From: Toxotes chatareus
Taxonomy: Eukaryota > Chordata > Actinopteri > Toxotidae
Assembly (NCBI GenBank): GCA_016801885.1
Contig: CM028895.1
Location: 19,178,001 to 19,242,000 of the forward strand
Direction: 5' to 3'
Length of the DNA stretch: 64,000 nt
Shown here: positions 38,001 through 50,000 of the stretch, in pieces
Position numbering within the stretch: position 1 is the stretch's first letter
Layout: every line of letters starts with the position of its first letter
The notes under the pieces: model-generated
Seen by the model: the letters and a program-made list of their open reading frames with translations, nothing else
Databases searched by the model: none
What the model was told of the DNA's origin: nothing
Position numbers and translations under genes: made by a program

Positions 38001-41000
38001 TAGCGAAAGCCGCAGCGTATCCTCCGATCAAAGGCTCGCGGTATCATTTCTGAAATAGTTTGAAAGGCCGATGATTCCGATTCACCGCAAAAACACTTTG
38101 GGTGGAGGTGCGTGAAATACCCTTGAACCAACTGCGTTTGAAAAATAGATATTTTAAAGAGGACAGAGCACTGGCTACATAACAATGCATGGCAGGGACA
38201 CCTTTGGTGACCATGCGGGACGGGGGGCGGCGGGGGGTTGGGGGTCAAAGGCGGCTCTGTTTGAAAGCAATTAGCCAGGGCCTGATTTGAAGGAGACCTA
38301 GCCTGGATCTTTCATGTTCTATAGGTCTGACAGCTCCAGAGGTGATGGGATGATTATTAATACGTATCAGATGCGTTCACAGCCTGACAGCTTAACACAG
38401 CCATCAAATTTCCTCTCATTATCTTCTAGTTCAAGGACCCTGGCTATCATATATTCACATCAGTCCTGCAGATCAACACAGAGGTATCAAATCCAATTCT
38501 CTTTGCCTCCAAGCTTTTTTTTTTTCTTTTTCTTAAGTGTAAGAGTCAACAGTGAGGTCTGATAGAAATGTGCTTATCAAATGATGGTGTTTGGCCATAA
38601 AGGAAGCGCATTAGATGTCAATAGTTTCTTCGGTTAATAAAATGCCTTCTTGAATTCTCCCAGTGCTCAAGCCAGTAAATGTTTTTGTTTTGTTTTTTTT
38701 TTTTGGGGGGGGGTGGTGATTTGGGGGTGATTCGCTGAGTGCATCACCCACACTTAACAGCTTAAGTATAGCCCTGCGCTGCAAGTGCGAAAGCCAGGAA
38801 TCAAGAATCACAGCGAAAAGGTCAGCGAGGGAAATTGCATTCATGCTACACTGACATGCACACACACAAGCCACACTGTGCTGTGCATGATTGCCCCTCC
38901 ACTGCTCGCCTGACAAGTTCATTTTAACCTGCGATGGTGCTCCGCGCCGCACACTCACGTATAATATCAAAATGCCATTCAGTGGTGTAACACATGCAGA
39001 AATCACTGGTCAGCTTTGTTACATAATTGTTAAGCCAGCAGGGGACCCCCCCCCCCCCGCTTATTGAAGAAGCACTCAGCTTTCTTGTGTCAGTATCCAA
39101 ATTAGGGAGCAGGGCTGGCAGCCTATCATCAGCAGCTCTTAGCACACACCCTGATTTCTTCAAGTCAGCTAGAATTGGGTCTGCAATAGCCGTATTTATT
39201 TTCCCTCATGTAGGGCGAGAATAGAGTCATTTTGATTCCATTGTACCACAGCCTGAATTTACATAATCATATACCAGTAATGGTGAAATGACAATCCTGT
39301 TCACAAACGGACAGGTCTACATCCTGGGGCTGAAGGCACTCACAACACAGAAGGCTTGAGGCTAACAGTTTTTAGCTTTTAAAGATTTTCACAGACAAAC
39401 AGAGCGATCCTCTTTTCATATTTCCTTCATAGGTAACATGAAACATGAGCAATGATGCAAGGTATGAACTGCAGTTTTCTCCTCCAGGTCGTGTTATAGA
39501 AGGTCATAATGATTAGCTGGACAGATGGGAAACAGCAACATGATTCAAACCTCGATGACACGGTACATAAACTAAATATGTGCTGCAGCTTGATTGTGCG
39601 AAAATCATTTTATTTACCACAGACATAAAACTGAGCCTCGTGATCTGAAATCCTTAACCGTTCACATAAGAATCACAAGGCCCAGTTGTTTGTAATAAAC
39701 GTCCCAGGCTGCCAAATAACAGCGGTGTAATGTGATGCGGGGCGGCAGGGCGCGGTGGGACGGAGCTTAAACGCTCTGAGATGCAGACTTGTTTCAGGGA
39801 GGTTGCTGGAAGCAAATGAGTGGGTCAAAAACAGAGCTCTGTCAGTTTGTAAATAAACCTTGGTTTTGTTCACAGACCGTTTTCATCTGAACCCACTTAA
39901 TCACAGTAAATCCCCGAGAACTGCCCGGCTGCATGATGCACAGCCTGATATCCTCACTCTTAATTGCCGAATTTCCTGAAATCTGCAGAATTCATTGCCG
40001 AGGCAGCCTGATGAAGTCATAAAAATATGCCACGCTTGTCCAAATCCCTTTTTGCTGCTAAGCTGTGTTGCAACGATGCTATCTAACTCCAGCTCAGCAC
40101 ACGGACTGTCGCAGAGAATACACTGTGAAACAAACCGGCACATGGCCAGATGAGAAATGAAAGCACTGGTACTTGTTATAATGTACACACTTGGCTTTGC
40201 TTATCCGCTGCCTCGCTGACCTTTTGTTACAAGCAGCTGCAAGGCATGTCTTTTCAAATACATGACCAGGCTAAGCAGAGATACGCGCGTGCATGCACAG
40301 TGGCTTTATCGTTTATCTTAATAAAACAAAGACTGTGGAGAGAAAAGGCACAGAGCCGATTACGGCGAGAACTCGGCACGGTGGCTGTGGATATTTACAG
40401 GGGCTGCTAAGCAGCCAAACGGCCTTCCACCTCTTTGCTTCCCTTAAATGTCAAAGCACAGCCTAAGGGGCCCTGCGCTCCAATCTGAAACCGTGATTGG
40501 ACATCTGAGCTCCATGGGGATTGATAAGTGAGATAATTCACAAAATGCACTGCGCCGCAGACTGATGGCGCACACCGGGTCAGAAACCTAAGGCGCTGCT
40601 ATTATTTTGAGGTTTCAACCCCTATAGTCACACTTATCTGCAGCTTCACACAGAGGCAGCTGCTCCTAACGCCGCTCTCGTTCCCTTTTCATCAGCGAAT
40701 AAATCTAATGTTTGGCATTCGACTAGAAAAATATCAAAATTTAAAATTAAACTCACCGCTGTCGTTTCGCAGAACGCAGGGACATATCATCAGTGAGGGC
40801 TGGCATCATAAATATCCATTTATTATAGAAATACCTCTGTCATCAGGAAGATGATCATATTAATCAGTGCTCATATGCTCTTTAATCACAGTCTTGGACA
40901 GGCTCCATCCCAGGGAAATCACATCCAGGGCTCCTCCAGCCGCCTCTGTAATTTCGCACAGAGCAGTCTAGTCCAATACACAGCTGATTGCCAACAGATC

Positions 41001-44000
41001 TAGGCCAGGCCTGCAGCTCTCCGAGACACCGTACAGTTAAATCAGATCAGAGTCTCAGACAAGTCCATCAAGCACAACAAGCACAAGCTCAAACTACTGT
41101 GGACAGTTGTGTAAGACGCTGAATGTGCTCCCTCTGAGTTGCTGAGCACCTTGAATCCGTCAACAACTTCAGTCCTCTGCCAGAAGAAGTGACAGCATTC
41201 CAAGTTTGGTTGTTTCATCGCTGGGCCGCTGTTTGGATATTTCATTTCTGCAAGAAGACACGAAACAATCTGTAGCACATCAAGTGGGGACGAATCTGCA
41301 CGAGTGCAAAAACGCACCTCATTCGAGGGGGATCGCCGTCATCTCGAAAGCGAAAATGACCCAGTTGGAAATGAGGACCAACAACAACCAAAAACAATCA
41401 ATCAATCACCCACTCCACTGACCCTTCAGTTCAAACTCTTGCTGTTTTATTCCAGATTCTAGTGGAGATCTGAATCTTGTGTAACGCGATGAACAAGACC
41501 TCCATAAATATCTCCATCTGATGTTAATCCAACCAAGGCTGGTTTACCAACCGGGCAATGTGGTCAACAGCCCCGGGGACCACAGAAGCACCTGGGATAA
41601 TCTGGGATAATCTGATAAAGAGCTAATTTGTTTTGAAATATGTGAAGCTCAGTTCTCCATGTACATACTGTACATGGAGAACTGAAACTATTTGTCTTTT
41701 AATCGATTACAAATCAAAAGAAAGAAACTGGGATATAAATGAAAAGAACTGATCATCTGCTCCTGGCCTTGCGATTCTGACATCTCTGTTTTAAAACTAC
41801 CTCATGCCATAGGTGTGAATACTTAGGTCACATGCTGGCAGCTGGAAGGTATTCGCTCTGACGGTTTTGTGCTTTAAATCCCTCACTGATCCAGTAAATG
41901 CCTGCTTCAGAGCTCCTAGCCTAGCAACACCTAATTCTGCCTGAGAAAACAGCCTGAGAGCGGACGGCGATAATGACCTTACACGGAAAGTATAGAACTC
42001 ATTTCAATGGGCCACTCGGTTTGAGTCAGTCGCATGCATCTGCAGGGCGCAGAGCTGTGCATAGCTGGGGTAAATGCACCTGGTGATAAGGGATAAGACT
42101 GGAACGCCCAGGCAACTCAGCAGCAGCAGCAGCCCTGTAATCAAGGGGACGGCCTGATGCTGGCAGCTGCGCTCGTGATGAGTAACCCCCCAGGCCAGAC
42201 ACTCCAGACAGGCCTTCAGCCAGACGGCATGTGGAAGAGAGAGGGGAAAAAAAAAAAAAAAGATTGTACAAAAGCCTACTTAGTGGCAGACTGTAGTTTT
42301 GGGGATTGGTTTTTTTGTGTCTGTCATCAGCAGTGAACTCTTCTATCGCTCATCTGTCTGCTATGAGCTCACTTGATGTCTTCTTTATGCACAGACAAAG
42401 AGCAAATGACAGGACGTGAAGGGAACCAGACGGCAACGCACAAGCGCTTACGACTGGGTGTGTCGCTTCACACTCGACAAAAACACACACACACACACAC
42501 ACCAGGCATATTTGTCCTGGAGGAATACTTTATAGTGGTAATAGCTCATGTGTATCACTGCGTAGAAAGTGTTGATCCTTTAAATGACTGGCCTCCTGAG
42601 CCACATCTTTTCATTTTTTTTTTATATTCGGTTAAGTTATGGAAGCAGCTAACTGATTATGATTAATGACTGCTAAGAGAGACAAGCAGTGACTCCCGTC
42701 TCTGTCAGGATTATGGATATTGTGGGATTTAAAGGTCCCATAGCATGAACATCGGTTTCGAATGTGCTTTGTGTTTTTTTTTTTTTATAAACTCAGAGGT
42801 GTTTGCAACAGCTCACTGTATGTATCAGCCTGTTTAGAAGAATCTATAACAATGCCTCATTAGCGAGTGTCATGTAAAAGCTGTTAGCAGTGTTGAAGAG
42901 ATGTCTTGCCTAACTAAAGTATTCCCAGACTCGGGTCAGAGCAGCCTGACCTCCACCCCTCCAAACAGTTTTCAACCGAAACTGCGGCTGAGTGATCGGC
43001 TGCTCGCGGAGACAAAGCCAGCTCTCAGGTTGCCCCGGCTGAACTCGGCACACACTCGGCTCCCTCTGCCCTGCAAAGGCATATCTACTGTCCTTTGTCC
43101 TACCTATGCCCCCCCCCCTCCCCGACACACACACACACACACACTCTCAGTCACCACTGGCTTCCAGGGTAAGCGACTGGCCGTAATCGCTGGGCACGGA
43201 GTCAGATTCACTGCATGGAGAGATGCCCGGTAATGCTGGAACACCTGCTAGATAAACAAGAGGGCTCCCAGAGAAAGCAGAGGCCTAAATCCTCTTTCCG
43301 ATTCTTTTCTAGAGGAAGAGGATAATAACGACGCCAGGGTTTGGTAATGACCAAATGTGACCTTTGACCGAGGCCAGAGAACAGCAGGAGGGCTTGCTGA
43401 GGTGAGAGATGCTGCTGTTTGCCACTGTGCTTGTTCCAAGTTAAATGGATAATCCACATTAAAACATTTGCAACGATGGGAAAAAAAATAACAGCTTTCA
43501 GAGCAAAGTTTTTTTCATTAATAGTAAACCTGTTTTGGAGCATTTTGTGCTCACATGGCATTATGGGTAGCTGACACAAATAAAATCCTCTGTTATGGCA
43601 AATATAAATTTACATCTTGGTTACAACTGTTATTTATTGATTAATCTATTGATTATAGTTCGATGAATAATGGATTCTTCCTTTATTCTACAAAATGAAT
43701 GAAACTGTCCGACACAATTTCCCCACAGCCGATGAGGACATCTTCAAACTGCTTATTTTGTTCAAGGAATGGTGCAGAGACCAGAAATAAGAACTTTGTG
43801 AGGTAAAACAGAGACAAGCAGCATCATCACACGTGTAAAACACTCAAAACTTTTCATGACCACAGAAAAGCCTTTCGAGACAATCCAGAGAGAACAAAAC
43901 CTGAAACACAAAATTCTATTAATTCAGAGAGCGAGCAGTGTTGCATGTCTGGGGGTAAGTGGAGACACAATGGCAAGATTTTTATCCAGCCCTGTGTCTT

Positions 44001-47000
44001 CACCTATGATTCCTGGCGTGATGGCTTATTTTTCATACAGGAACAGAAAACTGATTCACATGAGCATCGGAGCGCGTTCTAAAACATGTTTTCCTGAGGC
44101 CCTGTCATCTTACAGCAACACTCAACGAATGAATGAATGATATATCCACAGAAGAGACGGAGGTGCCACTTTCTCCAGAACACAGACTTAGAATCCATCA
44201 CAGCCACAGGACTATTTCAGTCCGGGTCGTGACTTTCGCTTTCTCTCGACTCGACTTTTTTTTTTTTTTCCCCTCTCACTGCTGCTCTCTCCACCTGTGC
44301 ACAAAACCCACAGCTGACAGCAGAAGTTCACACCGCCTCTCAGAGGGCTGTCAAAAGTCTGGGAAATGTAGGAAATCACCAAGACAACAGCGAAATACCC
44401 CAAAATAAAATATTATACCTCATCAAAGAAATTCATAGAATGAATCAAGTGAAGCGCTGGACATCAGAGCTCGATAATATCAGCCTGCAAGAGCATGTGA
44501 GGGTGATACTCTCATTTAAAGCAGATGTTTAAATTCAGAAATCTTAGCAGAAATGTTTGTTTAAATAAACCCACCTGCAGCTTCTTTGAATATTTTAGTT
44601 ATTGTCTATGAAATGATTTGTTTTAGGTGAAAAAAAAAAAAAAAAAACTGCTTGTGTGTGGCAGCTCTGTGTGAGCGCCGTGCGAACAAAGCTTCCCTCT
44701 TCAACAGTCTGCGCCCTGGCTCACTATCATTCTAATGATGTCATTATTGCGAGATAATTAGCCTTGAAAATGTATCTTGGGAAACAATCTCATAGCTTGT
44801 ACTTTCTCCTTCGAGCAAAGTGTCTCTGTTTTGCTGCCAACTATATATTGGACTTGATAATGACTCTTTTCTTCTTTGGCTGGTTACAGAAATTTGCTTC
44901 ACAATATCCAGCGTGATCACTTTGCCTTAGTGCAGGTAACAGGAATAACAGACACTCTAATGAGATGTCAGAGATCATCAGTGAAGCTGGGGAGAAAATA
45001 GCGGTGATATTGAGAAGGACTTCAAAAACACTACTGTGAGCTGAGCAACATAATACACCCAGCATGCTCAGGGTGGCACCTCGTGGCATTAAGTAATCCA
45101 AAAGGTTTTTTTTTTTTTTTTAGAAACAGCTCTATTAGCGGCATAATGTTTTCTCATTTTGGCTGTTTTTCACAGCTTTGTGGTGAGCTTATGGAGAGAG
45201 CTGCTTAAAAACGACAGGAGCATGGAATGGTTACATAAAAGTGCAGGTTGAGCAGATGAATCACTTTCCCTACTGGGTAAAAAAAAAAAAAAAAAAAAAA
45301 AGACCCTGTACCTCCTTGAAGTCAGCAAACTGATTAAAGTTTGGAAACTGGCCAGACAAAAAAAAAAAAAAAAAAAAAAAAAACTCAATCTGTACTTAAC
45401 TGTCCTTTTTTTCCCTTTTGCTCTGAATCATATTTCTATTTTCTTTGAGATGGAGAAAGAAGGTACAAGCACAAAGAGAGGCTATCAAAGTGTTTTTTTT
45501 TTTTTTTTTAACAGAGAACAAATTAAAATGGAATAAAAAGCTATTTCTTATGCTGTTTTCACACATGAACTGAGGACAGTGTCCAGAGCCTTTCACACAT
45601 GTAGCACACAAACGGAGATTGTCCACGTCAACCCACGTTCTCACCTACTGCAGATACTCCCTTTGGTTTAGGAGGGCAGAGCATGGAGAGGGCAGGATAG
45701 CAACATCACCGACATGCCCACTCCGCTCGCCGTGAACTCTCCGAACAATGACCGGCTCTATTCACACTGACTTTGTGCTCGGGAGCCAGGCAAGGTGAAG
45801 CCCCGCTTAGTGTCTGGTCCAACTGATTCGGACGTTTGTGTCTGTGTAGTGTCTAGAGAAGTTCAGGGTTGCAGTGCATGTGTGAAAGCAGCTATAATCT
45901 ATCCCTGCTGCACACACCGCGCTCTGGTCAAATAAATTCTAAGCCTCCACATGGAAATAATCAGCAGCCAATGCCTTGAACGCATTGTGTTGTCTCCTAA
46001 AATGCCCACAACTGCCATTAGTCACACAGGGGGACAATTAAAAAAGCTGCCTCAGCCTGTCTTTTGTAAATCTGTCTGAATTGCCCTAATCCTTCACTAT
46101 TAAATCAAGAATAGTTGGTGGGACCATTCATATCTATATAGACGGCTGCTCTGTGCAGCAGACTAGCAGGGCTGTGTGGATTCAGGCTCAGAAAGAAGCA
46201 GCAGGGGGGCTGGGGGCAAGGGGGGAGGGCTGGGGTGGGAGGTGTTTGTGATGCAGATTCCCTACTAGAAGAGGACCACCAGCAGTGTGGGGCACAAACA
46301 CACACAGACATGCTCGCACACTGTGTTGTGTTTGTCAGTATATCAGGCAGAGCCCGGGCCTTGCAGAAGTCATATATAAGCCAGCGTTGTCAGTGCTGTC
46401 CCCTGCTGATGTGATGGAACGAGGTTCAGGATTTCACCCAGCAGACCGCAGAGATGTCAATCTGCCTCAGCCTGCATTAACAGGCCGATGAAAGAACTGA
46501 ATTCATACTGGCTGAAAATGTGTCTGTGGCGCCGAGCATTGATGCCAAATATCCAGATTTGGTGACAAAAATCGGATCTGATTCACCATCGACTCTTTCG
46601 TTACATTGATCTCGCTTTAAATAAAAGCTAATGACAGTTATGGGACAGTTTAATTTGGGTGAAGTTCTTGTGCATGATGCATTTCATAACTGAGAAGTTT
46701 GAGAGTCTTTGTTCTTGTTGTTGTAAACAGTGTTTTGTATGTATGTATGAATGTAGAGCAGAGTCAAGGTTTTCATACAGTAATGAACCTGAGTTACTGG
46801 CCGTGATTATACGCAGACAAACACCCTCACAGACAGTTTCTCTCTCTCTAACAAAGTCCAAATAGCATAACAGCACCATGTGAAACAGGGGCCAAAGCAG
46901 ATTAAAGTTGTGTACCAAAGCAAGTGACAGAGGGTTCCCAAATTGAGAGATGAAGCCCGACATCCTGATTAAGGCCGGCAAGGTGTCACATCATTGTCAG

Positions 47001-50000
47001 CCTTTGTGTATTGGCTGCGGGATTTGCCATTACTGTAATTGGTGATTTCTGTCTGATAGGCAGAGAGGGAGACGAGGCTTAAGACTTAGTGGGAGGGCCC
47101 GTGTGAGAGTTTGCTTTTCAGGGTGCTGAGCTTCTCCCAAACCCCTTCCCAATTACCCCTGGAACAATGACAGACAGCGGCTTTTGCCTCTTTGTGTCAG
47201 ACGTCCGGCGTGTTTACTTAGCGTATCCCCAATCCACTTTGTCACCAGTTAATTAGAGAGCGGTGAGTTATTCTAATGCAAATGCTGGGCATGTTCACAC
47301 ACAATTTAAGGCAAGCTAACCTTCAGTTAGCTTGAGGTGACAGGAGCCGTTTTCAAGGTCTGGAGAATCAGGTCCAGAGATTGTCCGAAGTTGCCCCTTT
47401 CACACAGGCAGCACACACACACAGGGATTGTCCGTGTCAGGCGCGTTCACAGCTACTGGACATACTCTGTTTGGTTTAGGCGCCTGGGTAGAGCGTGCAG
47501 GAGGCAGGATGGAGACATCATCAACACACCCACTCGCTCGCTGTGATTTCTCCAGACACACGATGTTCACACATCGGTTCAATCGGACATCACAGGAAAA
47601 TTTGCACTACTTCCATTTAATGTCCAGTTTGGCTGATTAGGACCTTTCCGTTCACACATACATAAACACACACACACACACACATGTAGCTCCTCTGGGT
47701 ACTGTCAAGAAAAGCTCAGGTTTGCAGTGCACGTGTGAAAGCAGCTAATATAACAAAAGCCGTGCTGACAGTCTGGGGGAGAGGAGTCACCCCTCCTGCA
47801 GCACACCATGCTATGACTTTAGGGTACGCACTCGTCTCAAGCGGCTGTCACACTCTGGACTCCCAGACTGAATTCACCTTGTGTGTTATCAACTGCGATT
47901 TAAAGCCAGAGAGTACAGGATGTTATCTGTAATACGTCAGATTAACAAGCCCATACAGCTGAAATACACCCAGTTAGTGCATTAAGTCACTGAATCTTGC
48001 AAGCGAGATGTAATTTAATTTTTGCATGGCAGACAAAATCAAATAACGTCTTGACATTAATAAGTGATTATCTCTCTTCACTGGAGGAGTGTTTTTACAA
48101 AAGCCAAACCTGCTGAAGACACAGGGGTCTCTGCAGGCCTTTCATTTCATCTCTCATCTAGACGTCTACTGCCAAAGTACACTGGTCTTAACACATTGTG
48201 ACATACTTTTTGGCAGCATTCTGTGGCGAGTCACCAGTGTGATAGGGAGATGATTTGGGAGGAATTTACAAATTTAATTAACTCAGTCTCTGAGGATACA
48301 AGCTCTTCCAACTTTCATTTAGATGTAATCTTTCTTAGGAGAATACTTTTCAGCACGCAGTTTTCACAGAAGAACGGCTCTCCTCCGTCTCAATACGTCA
48401 CCACTCGCAGTACACAGAGGCTGCTTAGTCCCAGGGAGTGTACCGTCAGGAAAAATAGCTAATGGTAAAGGAAAATAATACACACCCAATATTAAAAAAA
48501 AAAAAAAAAAAATGAATAAATGTGATTGAGTAGGAGGTTAAATGGCAGACGAGAGCATCTGTTGGGCAGTGGATAATTTCTGGACAAGTGCAGCTTGTGC
48601 TCATTTATATGAGGCAAAGGTGAAGGGACATTTTTGCAAGGCTCAGTCTCAAAAGATTGTTCCACTGTTGCAGTAATTTACTGGCAACACCACAATGCTT
48701 CAAAACGACCAATTAAACACATACAACAACCGTCCTACTGCCAAAGATTTAGAATCAACAGTGAGCTCTATGGCTGCAGTTAATTATTTTCATTATCAGT
48801 TAAAAAAAATAAATAAATAAAACAACCCAACAAAGTTTCCTCTAGCCCATGGTGAGGTCTTTATATTGATTATTTTGTGCAACCAAATGTCAAAAACCAA
48901 AATATATTTAGTTTAATACCATAATGATAATCTCTTTCCTGGCCAAAAGATTTTGGTGATAAAAAGAAAGGTTTCTTTTTAGACCATTTTACACCATCAA
49001 AAAGTTATAGGGGAAGAAGAGGTCTAAAAAGAGGTGGAGACAATGAGAAGTAAAAGTAAAAATACCCCAAGTACCAAGAAAATAACCCCTAACATCACAA
49101 ACTGCAGATATGTAACACTAGAAAAAAGATGGATCCAAAGATGTGCTAATTTCTTCGAAGTAATATAAGATAATATTCAGTTTTTCTCCACATACACCTG
49201 TCGGTCAGCTGTATCTCTGAAAGTAGCTCCTCTATTTCCAGCTAAAACATCTTGTACTTTTGCATTTTGTCCACAATCTCTGAAATCACAAGGTTAAATG
49301 GGCAATTATTTTCTCCCAGCAAGACTTATGGTGCTTCAGTCAGATCCAAACACTTCCAAGTAACTCATTGTCCCAGCTGTCCCAGGATGCAGCAGAATGA
49401 GCAGAGAGGATGGTCGGGTGAAGGAGATCATCCAATACAAAGGGATGGGGCAGACTTCGCAAGAGCTCTTGGCCACGTTACCTTGTCACAGCATCCCTCT
49501 CGCCCTCACTAACTTCCTCTAGCCCAGATGTGAAGCCCATCTGCTCTGCAGCTAATACCAACGTCCTTTCAGATCCTTGGCTGCCATAATGTTTTTACTG
49601 TTGTTTTATACCAAATAATTAAAAGCAGCCCACCAGATGGCTGTCATACACTCTCCCTGCTTTGATAACAAAAAGGTTTTGGTACAGCGCTGGTTTAAAG
49701 CAGTAGAAGTATACGGCTGAGGAAGCTAGCAGGTGTGCAGGACTAAACTAAGTCTCGGTCAGGCCCTGAAAGAATTCGAGGCGACAGCTTTCACGGGTCA
49801 AAAGGTTGTCCGTAATTGCCAGCGGCCTGTTTGAGTGGAGGCAAATGGACTTTTCGGAATTTTTTTTTTCTTCCTCCCTCTTTTCTCCAAAGCCAAAGTG
49901 GTCGGCCACAAACTCATTATGATTTCCAAGTGTGATGATGATCTGAATAAAAGGGGAGGGGGGTGAAGCAGGGGGTCGAAGACATAATTAGTTTTCCTCA

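Noticed and set aside
38611..39006. Minus-strand frame of 131 codons in intron 5
   Set aside because: Includes A- and C-run encoded stretches (PPPKKK); no domain, no splice support.
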